Shown here one piece after another: positions 15,661 to 25,875 of a DNA stretch of 64,000 bases. Position numbers and translations under genes: made by a program. The notes below the pieces were generated by a model, which was given only the letters and a program-made list of their open reading frames with translations, was not told the origin of the DNA and searched no databases. Numbering within the stretch: the first letter of the stretch is position 1; every line of letters starts with the position of its first letter. The DNA comes from Butyricimonas faecalis. Its GTDB lineage: Bacteria > Bacteroidota > Bacteroidia > Bacteroidales > Marinifilaceae. The stretch covers positions 2,232,001 through 2,296,000 of the forward strand of contig NZ_CP032819.1 in assembly GCF_003991565.1 (NCBI RefSeq), read 5' to 3'.

Positions 15661-16668
15661 TCATTTAAAATTTAAATCCGAGAACTTCTTTTTACCCCGT
15701 AAGAAATAATCCAGCACGATACTCCGGGGATATATTCCCGTGAGACACGCGGAACTTTCAGGAACCGGATAGGCTTTTCTCATCTCCCGGAAAGCTTTGT
15801 ATGCCTGAATTACCGAACGGGTGTTGGACCATTGACCTTTTAACAGGAAAAGACCTCCTGCCATCATGTCTAACAAAACACGCGCAAAAAATATCTTCTC
15901 GCGCTGTTTACCGCATAAATTTTTATGCAACATCAACAAATTATTCCGGTAATTCAAAAACAACTTTCTCGGGTGATTCATCGGTAACGAGCCTCCCCCC
16001 AAATGGTAGACCACGGAAGAAGGGACTACCTTTAAAGTATACCCTTCATTTTTCAATCGCCAGCAAAGATCAATCTCTTCCATGTGCGCAAAAAAGGCTT
16101 CGTCCAGTCCCCCGGCTGCCCGGTACACGTCCCGCCGAATGCATAGAGAGGCCCCCGTTGCCCAAAAAACATCTACCTCATTGTCATACTGTCCGCAATC
16201 CCGCTCGGTGGTATCCATCACACGCCCGCGACAGAATGGGAATCCCAAGTAATCAATGTATCCCCCGGAGGCACCGGCGTACTCGAATTTGCTTCTATCC
16301 CGATATGCCAATATTTTCGGTTGCACGGCTGCCACGTTCTCATCACGATCCAACACGGACACCAAGGGTTCCAACCAGCCGGGAGCAACCTCCACGTCGC
16401 TATTTAAAAGGACCACGTATTCTGCCTCGATCATCTCGATCGCCCGGTTATAGCCTCCGGCAAACCCGAAATTATCCTCGAACAGCACCCGTTCCACATT
16501 CGGAAACTCTTGTTCCAAGCATGCCCAAGAACCATCCGTAGAATGATTATCCACCACCACGACACGCCCCAATTCAGAATTCGTATTTTTCACGACTGAA
16601 GGTAAAAATTCCCGTAACAATTTCTCCCCGTTCCAATTCAATATAATAACAACTACCCGGTTCGCCAT
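15661..16668 (-). CDS. Family 2 glycosyltransferase (rhamnosyltransferase-like)
   Basis: A 335-aa GT-A fold enzyme. The nucleotide-sugar fold begins VVIILNWNGEKLL; the metal-binding DxD-like motif is NSDVEV at 90-95 and an acceptor-site segment AHMEEIDLCWRLKNEGY follows. This ED-LCWR pattern is typical of WbbL/RfbN-type GT2 enzymes that add rhamnose or another sugar to surface polysaccharide. It lies 34 bases after the LpxL-like gene, separated by an A-rich leader repeat, so both may act on envelope glycolipid. Confidence 0.85.
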   Translation of the reverse strand: MANRVVVIILNWNGEKLLREFLPSVVKNTNSELGRVVVVDNHSTDGSWACLEQEFPNVERVLFEDNFGFAGGYNRAIEMIEAEYVVLLNSDVEVAPGWLEPLVSVLDRDENVAAVQPKILAYRDRSKFEYAGASGGYIDYLGFPFCRGRVMDTTERDCGQYDNEVDVFWATGASLCIRRDVYRAAGGLDEAFFAHMEEIDLCWRLKNEGYTLKVVPSSVVYHLGGGSLPMNHPRKLFLNYRNNLLMLHKNLCGKQREKIFFARVLLDMMAGGLFLLKGQWSNTRSVIQAYKAFREMRKAYPVPESSACLTGIYPRSIVLDYFLRGKKKFSDLNFK

Positions 16669-16670
16669 TC

Positions 16671-16702
16671 TAATTTTTGATTTATGATTTTAGATTTTAA
16701 AT
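16671..16702 (-). repeat. A-rich leader repeat before the glycosyltransferase gene
   Basis: On the minus strand the spacer reads TTTAAAATCTAAAATCATAA then ATCAAAAAT just before the ATG, the same word order seen before yidC. Confidence 0.5.
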
Positions 16703-17578
16703 TCAAGACTTCTTCTTATGTTTCCATCTCTTATGCGACCACAGCCAAAACTCCGGCTCTTCTTGTATAAAAGATTCCAACAAACGAGTATGTCTTTCCG
16801 TCAATTCTCCTTGGGGTAACTCGGACGGGTTGGCACACACATCCACGAACTCGACCTCGTAATATCCACGTTTCACCTTACGCATACGAACCGAAACCAC
16901 CGGAATATTATACTTCCGGGCAATCCGCTCCGTACCTAGCAGAACGGGAGTATCTTGATTCAAGAAGCGCATCCAGAAATTCAAATTACGCCCGTTAGGA
17001 GTCTGGTCACCGATAAAACCAGCCAAAAACAAACGATTTTCCGAACGATAACGGGCGATAACCCGCAACGTGTCATCCTTTGCCACGAGTACAGCCCCGA
17101 ACCTGGAACGGATTTGTTTCATCACGCGATCCGTCACTTTATCACGGATCGGTTTATACAAGGCCAGAAAATCCGCCCCCGTTTCCCACAAACTGTAAGA
17201 AGACATCCATTCCCAATTACCGTAATGCCCCAATACCCCGATCACGCTTCTCCCCTCGTTAAAGTACGACTGGGGTAATTCCGTGTTTTTAAACACGCAA
17301 CGTTTCCGGATCGAAGTTTCGGACATGTGCCACAATTTATATAGCTCGATAGACAAATCAGCCAGATGTTTGTAATATTTCCGTTCAATCACCTTGATTT
17401 CCCGCAAACTTTTCTCCGGAAAAGAATTACACAAATTTTCCCTCACGACCTTGCGCCGATAATGGAGTACATAGTAAAGCAGCAAATAGTTCAAATCCGC
17501 CACCAGATAGAGAACCCGGAAGGGAAGAAAACTAATCAGCCATACAAAACCATACAGAATATACGAAAACATAAGCAT
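16703..17578 (-). CDS. LpxL/HtrB-like lysophospholipid (lipid A) acyltransferase
   Basis: About 291 aa, with an N-terminal membrane helix (residues 5-20) and the acyltransferase motif HYGNWE (H at about 118), the HX4E catalytic pair of the LpxL/LpxM superfamily. Later motifs GFIGDQTP and the C-terminal EPEFWLWSHKRWK are typical of this family. It likely transfers a secondary acyl chain in lipid A biosynthesis at the inner membrane. The ATG at 17578 is chosen over the in-frame TTG at 17581. Confidence 0.88.
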   Translation of the reverse strand: MLMFSYILYGFVWLISFLPFRVLYLVADLNYLLLYYVLHYRRKVVRENLCNSFPEKSLREIKVIERKYYKHLADLSIELYKLWHMSETSIRKRCVFKNTELPQSYFNEGRSVIGVLGHYGNWEWMSSYSLWETGADFLALYKPIRDKVTDRVMKQIRSRFGAVLVAKDDTLRVIARYRSENRLFLAGFIGDQTPNGRNLNFWMRFLNQDTPVLLGTERIARKYNIPVVSVRMRKVKRGYYEVEFVDVCANPSELPQGELTERHTRLLESFIQEEPEFWLWSHKRWKHKKKS

Positions 17579-17719
17579 CAATTATAAATGTCAAAGATAC
17601 GTGCTTTACATTTGAAATCCAAAAAGAACTTTCTCTCGCTTTTTTTACTCATTATAAATTGGCATTATCAGAATTAATCATTAATTTCGTGAGTTGAATG
17701 CATAAAAATACGAACTGTT

Positions 17720-19579
17720 ATGGAGCAAGAAAACTTACAACAAGCCGAAGAGTTGAATAACAACGAGACAATTTCTCCGGATACTTTAAATGATGAAACA
17801 CAAAACGAGGTTTCAGTTCAGGGTCAACCTACACCGATAGAGAAAGCCCCCGAAAAGGAAGTTCCGGCATGGGATTTCTCCAGTTTTAACACGGATGAGA
17901 TCATTTCTCACATGAAGTCTTTAATAGACGACTTCCCCGTGCAACGCTTGAAGGTGCTGGATTCCCTACCTCAAGTTTTCGAGGCTCAGTACCAAAGAGA
18001 GTACGATAAAGCATTAGCCGATTTCACCAAAGACGGGAGCCCGGCTGAAGCATTTGACTATCAAGACACTTCCAAGGAACGTTTTTATAGCGTGTACAGA
18101 ACCTACCGGGAGAAAAAAACGGAATATTACAAGAAACTGGAAGGTGAGAAAGAACAGAACCTGAAGGAAAAACTCCAGATTATCGAGGAGTTGAAGGATC
18201 TGATTCAACACGAAGAGTCGTTGAACAAAACGTACCAAGATTTCAGAAATCTGCAAGACAGATGGAGAAACACAGGTATGGTTCCGCAAGCTCAAGCTGG
18301 TGACTTGCTGGAAACGTATCACCACCACGTGGAGAATTTTTTCAATTATATCAAAATTAATAAGGAGTTACGGGATCTTGACCTGAAAAAGAACTTGGAT
18401 GCCAAAAACGCCTTGATCGAGCAAGCCAACGCTTTACTCGAAGACAACAATATCGGGAATGCCTTTCGACAATTGCAATCTCTCCATTCACAATGGAAAG
18501 AGATCGGACCGGTTGCCAAAGAAGTTCAAGAAGAAACTTGGAATCGATTCAAAGAGGTAACGGACAAGATTAACAGCGCTTACCATCGTTTCTTCGACAA
18601 CCTCCGGGAAGAGCAGGATAACAATTTAAAAATCAAAGAGGATATTTGTGCGAAATTGGAAAACTACGCCACTGTTTCTTTTGAGAAACTTTCTGACTGG
18701 AACGTGGCCACGGATAGCGTTCTTGCCCTACAAACCGAATGGAAACACGCCGGAACAATTCCGCTCAAGGAGCGTAATCGCCTGTATAAACGGTATCGGG
18801 CAGCTTGCGACACGTTCTTCGATAGAAAACGCCAGTACTTCCAAGACATACAGGCCTTGCAAAATAAAAACCTGACCAAGAAAATAGAACTTTGTGAGAA
18901 AGTTGAGGCCTTAAAGGATAGTACGGATTGGGGCACAACCACAAAGAAAATCATTGAATACCAGAAAGAGTGGAAAACAATCGGTCCCGTGTCCAAGAAA
19001 ATATCGAACAAGATATGGAACCGCTTCCGGTCTGCCTGTGATTATTTCTTTGATCGCAAATCAGCACAATTCAAACACGTCTCTTCCGACCAGGAAAAGA
19101 ATCTTGAACTGAAACGAGAACTGATCGAGGAGGTACGTAACTTCAAACTGACGGGGAATAACGATGATGACATAGAGGCATTGAAAGCCTTCCAAACCCG
19201 CTGGGCTGAAATCGGATTTGTGCCGATCAAAGAGAAGGAAGTTGTTCAAAACGAATTCCGTAAATTGATTAACGATCACTTCGACCAACTTGATATCGAC
19301 GAGTTCGAGAAAAACATTGAACGTTTCAAGTCTAAAATCAACACGTTCGACAACAGTGACGACAAGGATAGCAAGATTATCCAGGAAAGAGAAAAATTAG
19401 TCAACAAGATCAAACAACTGGAAACAGATCTACACGCTTGGGAAAATAATATTGGATTCTTCTCCAAATCAAGCAATTCCGATAGTTTGGTCAAGGAGTT
19501 TTCCAACAAAATCGAGAGTGCTCGTCACAAACTGGCACTAATGCAAGAAAAGTTGAGGCTCATCGACGGCATGATTTAA
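17720..19579 (+). CDS. DUF349 repeat protein
   Basis: A 619-aa, highly charged and helical protein. Several DUF349 repeats can be picked out by the recurring tryptophan/arginine pattern, for example FRNLQDRWRNTG, LHSQWKEIGPVAKE, LQTEWKHAGTIP, YQKEWKTIGPVSKK and FQTRWAEIGFVP, each followed by a WxRFxxxxDxFFxRK-like helix. The N-terminal 80 residues are acidic and low in complexity, and the last 70 residues form a coiled coil. DUF349 proteins are widespread in Bacteroidetes and have no settled function. It is a single-gene unit with its own terminator. Confidence 0.85.
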   Translation: MEQENLQQAEELNNNETISPDTLNDETQNEVSVQGQPTPIEKAPEKEVPAWDFSSFNTDEIISHMKSLIDDFPVQRLKVLDSLPQVFEAQYQREYDKALADFTKDGSPAEAFDYQDTSKERFYSVYRTYREKKTEYYKKLEGEKEQNLKEKLQIIEELKDLIQHEESLNKTYQDFRNLQDRWRNTGMVPQAQAGDLLETYHHHVENFFNYIKINKELRDLDLKKNLDAKNALIEQANALLEDNNIGNAFRQLQSLHSQWKEIGPVAKEVQEETWNRFKEVTDKINSAYHRFFDNLREEQDNNLKIKEDICAKLENYATVSFEKLSDWNVATDSVLALQTEWKHAGTIPLKERNRLYKRYRAACDTFFDRKRQYFQDIQALQNKNLTKKIELCEKVEALKDSTDWGTTTKKIIEYQKEWKTIGPVSKKISNKIWNRFRSACDYFFDRKSAQFKHVSSDQEKNLELKRELIEEVRNFKLTGNNDDDIEALKAFQTRWAEIGFVPIKEKEVVQNEFRKLINDHFDQLDIDEFEKNIERFKSKINTFDNSDDKDSKIIQEREKLVNKIKQLETDLHAWENNIGFFSKSSNSDSLVKEFSNKIESARHKLALMQEKLRLIDGMI

Positions 19580-19598
19580 ATCAAGACCATCAAACATA

Positions 19599-19630
19599 AA
19601 AAGAGGCGCTTCAAAAGTGCCTCTTTTTAT
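19599..19630 (+). terminator. Terminator after the DUF349 gene
   Basis: AAAGAGGCGCTT and AGTGCCTCTTTTT pair around a CAAA loop, followed by T residues. The A run on the other side could serve the minus strand too. Confidence 0.8.
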
Positions 19631-19762
19631 GTTTGTATGATATTTTTTCTTACTTTTGTCGTTAAGTTTCAACATACTTGTTCCATTTAATTGTTATTCA
19701 TTGAATAACAAAAAGTTCAAGTATTTTCAAACCGTTGGATGTATATATAGAAATAACTATAA

Positions 19763-21373
<1,611 letters not shown>

Positions 21374-21459
21374 AAAAAGATAAAAACTAAAAGATAACAG
21401 TTAGAACCGCTTCACGCGGTTCACTCCAAAATCATAAATTTAAAATCTAAAATAAAAAT
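21374..21459 (+). repeat. Leader repeat and small hairpin between pyrG and yidC
   Basis: The spacer holds AGATAAAAACTAAAAGATAA, a hairpin GAACCGC-TTCAC-GCGGTTC, then AAATCATAAATTTAAAATCT leading into the yidC ATG. Both word families of the A-rich leader repeats occur together here. Confidence 0.55.
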
Positions 21460-23307
21460 ATGGATAGAAATACAATAACCGGTTTAGTTGTCATCGCGCT
21501 CATACTAATCGGCTACTCCTATTTCATGAGTCCTTCCAAAGAGGAACTGAAAGCCATGCACGTGCGGGACTCTATTGCACGGGTTGAAGCCCAACGGGCC
21601 GCCGCGTTGGAGAAGGAACGCCAAGCAGATTTCGCAGCACAGCAACAAAATCCTGAAACACAACAAGCGATCGAAGCTATCTTCAAGCAAGACTCCCTAG
21701 TGGTGGAACAGTACACCTTGGAAAACAACAAAATCAAGTTACACATCAATACCCAAGGAGGATGCATTGATTACGTTGATTTGAAAGGGTATCGCACACA
21801 TGACTCGCTTCCGCTAATTTTATGGAAAGACCACAAAAGTTCCATGGGTTTGAACTTCTATGCTCGGAACAAGCAAATTAATACGGCCGACCTGATTTTC
21901 GTTCCCAACACGAATCAAAAAGAGCTGAATGCAGAGGGGACAAAACAAGTACTCGCAATGCGAGCTTACGTGGATGAAAATAAATACCTCGAATTCGAGT
22001 ACAAATTAGCCCCGGATTCTTACACGGTCGATTTCAACATCAACACGTACAATCTAAATGACGTTATCGCCTCGAACACGAACTTTCTCACGCTATACTG
22101 GGGAGTGGACATGCCTCAGCTGGAAAAAAGTAGAGATTTTGAGAGCCGCTATACCGGGGTATATTACAACTTCTCAAATAATGATGTAGAACATCTTTCC
22201 CTGACCGGGGATGAGAAAGTAGACCTGCCGACAAGTGTGAAATGGGTGGCTTACAAACAACAATTTTTCTCTTCCATACTCATCGCAAACGAGTCATTCC
22301 CCAACGTGTTGGTCTCCACGACAAACAACACGACCCCGGGCTTTTTGAAAACGGCAGATGCCGAAATCTCATTACCTTACTCCGGGAAAGCCATTGAAAA
22401 ATACGATATGCGTTTCTTTTTCGGTCCGAACTCCTATCCGGTCCTGAGAGAATACGGCAAAGATATTGAACTTCCCCAGTTAATTAACCTGGGATGGAAA
22501 TGGATCGCTTGGTTTAACCGTTACGTTGTAATCCCGATCTTCAACTTCTTGGAAGCCAATGTGACGTTGAATTATGGTCTTATTATCTTCTTGTTGACCT
22601 TGATTATTAAACTCGTTCTTTTCCCGCTGACCTACAAGTCATATATGTCGCAAGCCAAGATGCGGGTTCTGAAACCACAGATTGACGAGATCAACAAGAA
22701 AATCCCTGCCGACAAGGCTATGGAACGCCAGCAGGCTGTCATGAAATTATACAAGAAAGCAGGAGTGAACCCCATGGGGGGATGTTTACCGATGCTTTTG
22801 CAGATGCCGATTTTGATCGCCCTCTTCTACTTCTTCCCCGGAGCAATCGAACTGCGCCAAAAGAGTTTCTTATGGGCTACGGACTTGGCTTCTTATGATT
22901 CTATTGCCACGCTACCCTTTACGATTCCGTTCTACGGAAACCATGTCAGTTTATTCTGTTTGTTGATGACGATCACGAACATCCTATACATGTGGTATAA
23001 TAGCAAAAATCAACCACAAAATGACCAGATGAAAGGAATGCAGACGATGATGTATATCATGCCGATCATGTTCTTGTTTATCTTCAACAGTTATTCATCC
23101 GGTTTGAGTTACTATTATTTCATCGCCACGTTGATTACAATCGTTCAAACTTGGGCTATCCGGAAATTCGTAAATGACGAGAAATTATTGAAACAAATAG
23201 AACTCGCTAAAACGAAACCCGTGAAGAAATCCAAATTCCAACAGAAACTGGAAGAGATGCAACGGATGCAAGAACAACGGATGAAGCAGATGCCGAAAAA
23301 GAAATAA
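21460..23307 (+). CDS. yidC: Membrane protein insertase YidC
   Basis: A 615-aa insertase for inner-membrane proteins, working alone or with SecYEG. Residues 7-25 form the N-terminal anchor, followed by a large periplasmic beta domain (to about residue 350) and the conserved core of five helices starting near LEANVTLNYGLIIFLLTLII. The core contains MGGCLPMLLQMPILIALFYF and a basic cytoplasmic tail (residues 580-615) that contacts the ribosome. Length matches Bacteroidetes YidC. Confidence 0.96.
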   Translation: MDRNTITGLVVIALILIGYSYFMSPSKEELKAMHVRDSIARVEAQRAAALEKERQADFAAQQQNPETQQAIEAIFKQDSLVVEQYTLENNKIKLHINTQGGCIDYVDLKGYRTHDSLPLILWKDHKSSMGLNFYARNKQINTADLIFVPNTNQKELNAEGTKQVLAMRAYVDENKYLEFEYKLAPDSYTVDFNINTYNLNDVIASNTNFLTLYWGVDMPQLEKSRDFESRYTGVYYNFSNNDVEHLSLTGDEKVDLPTSVKWVAYKQQFFSSILIANESFPNVLVSTTNNTTPGFLKTADAEISLPYSGKAIEKYDMRFFFGPNSYPVLREYGKDIELPQLINLGWKWIAWFNRYVVIPIFNFLEANVTLNYGLIIFLLTLIIKLVLFPLTYKSYMSQAKMRVLKPQIDEINKKIPADKAMERQQAVMKLYKKAGVNPMGGCLPMLLQMPILIALFYFFPGAIELRQKSFLWATDLASYDSIATLPFTIPFYGNHVSLFCLLMTITNILYMWYNSKNQPQNDQMKGMQTMMYIMPIMFLFIFNSYSSGLSYYYFIATLITIVQTWAIRKFVNDEKLLKQIELAKTKPVKKSKFQQKLEEMQRMQEQRMKQMPKKK

Positions 23308-23325
23308 GGTACTACAAATAACATT

Positions 23326-23364
23326 AACGAGGGAGTGATTATATTTAATGACTCCCTCGTTTTG
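23326..23364 (+). terminator. Terminator after yidC
   Basis: AACGAGGGAGT and ACTCCCTCGTTTT pair across a 14-base loop, followed by T residues. On the opposite strand it can also serve the converging gene. Confidence 0.75.
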
Positions 23365-23370
23365 TAAGTA

Positions 23371-24414
23371 CTAATTTAAAAAACTCCCCAATTGTCGATA
23401 CAACGATATGAATTCCTCAAAAGACAAACTTACTGATTCCAATTCGTTCACGTTAATATCGTACCTGATCTCTACTCCCCGATCTTCCATTTTATCAATA
23501 CGCTTTCTAACATAAGGTGGTGTCATGAAACGTGTGCTCCGGGAATCTTCATTCACTCTAAAATAAATTTCCCGACCAGACACAACAGAAGAATAATCCG
23601 CAATATCCCAATAAACTTTGCGATCTCCATTCTCTCCATACGTTTTTAAGAATTCAGAAATAATATCCGCCACCCTTTTCAATTGATCAGCAGACATGCA
23701 ATTCAAACTGGATTCAAACGTGTCAAGACTATAGTCTACAAAAAACACTTCCTTGCGTACATCAAAATTTACACTCTTATCAATACTAATCGGATATCTG
23801 TTATACCCTTTAATATTGCAATCAAAAGGAGCTTTTTCCCGCTTGATGAATAAACCGACAGCCTTGTAAAGTTCTTCGAGTTGCTCATACGTCATACCGT
23901 AGATTTCACTTTCCCCCACGGTCATACAATAAGTCGCAGCTTCTATAGCAGGCTTATCATTACCGACAGCTTTCTGCTTCTGCACCTTAAACACCTGCCT
24001 CAGTTCTTTTTCCTGATGACAAAAGAATTGCTGCATCTGACAGATAAAATCATGCCATTCTGTTAAATAACATACCGAAGCGACAAAACCATTTACCATG
24101 TCAGTAAAGGCATCATTCTCCTGTTTTGATAATTTAGCATGAGCGACATAATAAGCACAGGCCTTTTGTATTTCCCCGGCTTCAACATGCCACGGATTGC
24201 GAAGAAGACGAAATAGATTGTCAAGATGACAAATATGATTATAAAGCGTCTCCAATGGATTGTCAGAAATCAAATCTACGTTAAAACTTTTAAGGTTTTC
24301 CGCCATTTGCCGATAGAAACTATTTTCTAACAGGGAATCGGGCTCGTACTCTCCCCTAGTAAATTCTTCCGAAATACGTGATGCCGGTATGAATTTCTTT
24401 TTCCTATTCCACAT
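23371..24414 (-). CDS. Uncharacterised protein, second gene of a two-gene operon
   Basis: About 347 aa, soluble, with no signal peptide or membrane segment. The ATG at 24414 is preferred because it overlaps the upstream gene's stop by 11 bases; the earlier in-frame start at 24459 would lie well inside that gene. The first residues MWNRKKKFIPASRISEE are basic, the body is helix-rich with two cysteine/histidine-containing stretches (LYNHICHLDNL and FFCHQEKEL), and the last 120 residues look alpha/beta. I do not recognise the family. AT-rich composition suggests an accessory gene. Confidence 0.6.
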   Translation of the reverse strand: MWNRKKKFIPASRISEEFTRGEYEPDSLLENSFYRQMAENLKSFNVDLISDNPLETLYNHICHLDNLFRLLRNPWHVEAGEIQKACAYYVAHAKLSKQENDAFTDMVNGFVASVCYLTEWHDFICQMQQFFCHQEKELRQVFKVQKQKAVGNDKPAIEAATYCMTVGESEIYGMTYEQLEELYKAVGLFIKREKAPFDCNIKGYNRYPISIDKSVNFDVRKEVFFVDYSLDTFESSLNCMSADQLKRVADIISEFLKTYGENGDRKVYWDIADYSSVVSGREIYFRVNEDSRSTRFMTPPYVRKRIDKMEDRGVEIRYDINVNELESVSLSFEEFISLYRQLGSFLN

Positions 24415-24913
24415 GATTGTAACCTTTAAAGGATTCATCCGCCTCTTGGTTATCAACACCTAAGAATACGCCATTGAGATTCAGCAGCTCCTCCAAATCA
24501 TGTATTTGACGCCGATGATATTGCAAATATCGAGCGAGCAATCCTTTAAAGCGGGAAACGTCTAACACAAAAGCAGTCCAATCTCCCCATACTTTTATTA
24601 TCTGCAATCGTTCCTTTTTAGAAATACCCTCGGTGGCCAAGTATTGCAGAACAGCTTTTTGTACAACCGTGATTTCATTTGCCCATGAACGATTGAATAA
24701 GGTCAACATCTCAATCAAACTCGTGTTCCTTCTTTGAAGAGTCACGAGTCCTGCTCTATTCGTCATTCCCGGAGAGGCAATCGGATATATCATTTCGAGT
24801 TGTTTCGAATAATATTCCATCAATTTTTGTTTCTCCTCAATTGATAACTGATTTGCTACCTGTCCGGGGGCTTCCATGTCTACCGCAGATACACGGTTTA
24901 CATCCTTTTCCAT
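24404..24913 (-). CDS. Uncharacterised helical protein, first gene of the operon
   Basis: A 169-aa, probably all-helical soluble protein. Its start follows a 200-base GC-rich leader with a good promoter at 25119-25148. The stop overlaps the next start, so the two products are likely made in fixed ratio and may interact. The stretch NRAGLVTLQRRNTSLIEML is the only notable pattern. Family not recognised. Confidence 0.6.
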   Translation of the reverse strand: MEKDVNRVSAVDMEAPGQVANQLSIEEKQKLMEYYSKQLEMIYPIASPGMTNRAGLVTLQRRNTSLIEMLTLFNRSWANEITVVQKAVLQYLATEGISKKERLQIIKVWGDWTAFVLDVSRFKGLLARYLQYHRRQIHDLEELLNLNGVFLGVDNQEADESFKGYNHVE

Positions 24914-25148
24914 AATAATTATGTATTAATTTTGACGGGTATTCCAAAAAGAACGGTCCCGCCTGACCCGTTGCATATCACTTCGAGGAAGCTGGGGGGC
25001 ACATTAATACTCCCCACGGGGGTGCGGAACCGAATATCGGCAACAGCAGCAGGCAAAAAAAATGCCTGCCACTGAAATTGAAGCAGGTTTACTGCTCCCT
25101 CGAATATGATATGCATTACAAAGATACAATATTTTTAAACAAAGCAAA
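24914..25148 (-). promoter_or_regulatory. Promoter and GC-rich structured leader of the unknown operon
   Basis: TTTG at 25145-25148 and TATCTTTG at 25119-25126 (minus strand, 18-base spacer) form a Bacteroidetes promoter. Transcription would start near 25112, leaving a leader of roughly 200 bases. It contains a hairpin GCAGGCA-T6-TGCCTGC and GC-rich blocks (CCCCGTGGGG) unlike the AT-rich genes on both sides. A 65-codon frame spans it (24919-25116), but its ATG sits at the transcription start, so it is either leaderless or not translated. Confidence 0.5.
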
Positions 25149-25259
25149 CAGCAGCATGAGAATATATCCCCTAATCTATGGGAATTCCGATGGCAACGCA
25201 ACCTCGAGAATTTATTGTTGCTCCCTTGTTGCCTCCGGTAGTCTAATTCTAATGGTATA

Positions 25260-25502
25260 TCACTGTGTCACAAATACTCTCCAGCTACCATCTTTCTCTC
25301 CACGCTCTACATGTTTCTTAGAAATCAGCTGATCTAGCAGCTTCCGAATGGCTGTCACACTGATGCCCGTTTCTTCTTTCATGTCCGCAAGCGTTAGAGT
25401 GAGCTGTGTTCGCATAGCGTTCAGTATCTTCATATAATTAGGTGTTCCGAATGCAATCCGTTCCCCATCATACCACCATACATTTTCATTCCTTTCGCTC
25501 AC
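25260..25502 (-). CDS. Small winged-helix DNA-binding protein
   Basis: From the GTG at 25502 the product is 80 aa, and most of it is one winged helix-turn-helix: MKILNAMRTQLTLTLADMKE, then ETGISVTAIRKLLDQLISKK and a wing ending SWRVF. This resembles the C-terminal domain of ATPases of the AlbA/RecG-like type, so it might be a fragment of a larger regulator. A TATCTTTG box lies at 25518-25525 just upstream. The TTG at 25520 overlaps this box and is rejected as the start. Confidence 0.5.
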   Translation of the reverse strand: MSERNENVWWYDGERIAFGTPNYMKILNAMRTQLTLTLADMKEETGISVTAIRKLLDQLISKKHVERGEKDGSWRVFVTQ

Positions 25503-25875
25503 AAACAATTGACGTAACAAAGATACTAGAAGTATCCAAAATGGTTATAACAATACAACCATTTCTAATTCATTTTGCATAACAGTTTCCTGTTCGCAGA
25601 AATAAAACTAAAACAATTTTGCAAAGAATTTGCTAATCGCTATTTATTCGATCTACAAAAAATTTTAAATCATTTATACCAAGAAAAAGGATTATCCTCA
25701 TTCATGGTTAAAAATTTACAAGCAACAAAGATTGCAGGCAAAGAAAATAAATATTAAATCCATTACAAAGTGTGGAATACGGCACAAACACTAGGTATCA
25801 TCTCACTTGGAATACTCGAAGTGGCAGGAAAATGGTTTTCCCCTCCCGGACAAGGAGGGGAAAGGAAATCCAATA
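25503..25875. other. Gene-poor spacer between the winged-helix gene and SusCD locus 1
   Basis: It holds the -7 box of the winged-helix gene, a doubtful plus-strand ORF (25575-25757, 60 codons, no recognisable domain), and a GC-rich hairpin near the end. Nothing else is seen. Confidence 0.5.
25840..25860. terminator. Hairpin at the end of SusCD locus 1
   Basis: CCCCTCC and GGAGGGG form a perfect 7-bp stem with a 7-base loop, 16 bases after the last stop codon of the locus. It lacks a T run on the minus strand, so it may stabilise or end the transcript in another way. Confidence 0.45.

Noticed and set aside
24919..25116. 65-codon ORF in the leader of the unknown operon as a firm gene
   Set aside because: Its ATG falls on the predicted transcription start, and no family is recognisable. 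It is noted inside the leader feature instead of being called a gene.
25575..25757. Plus-strand 60-codon ORF
   Set aside because: No recognisable domain, no promoter or start context, and AT-rich DNA readily gives such frames.
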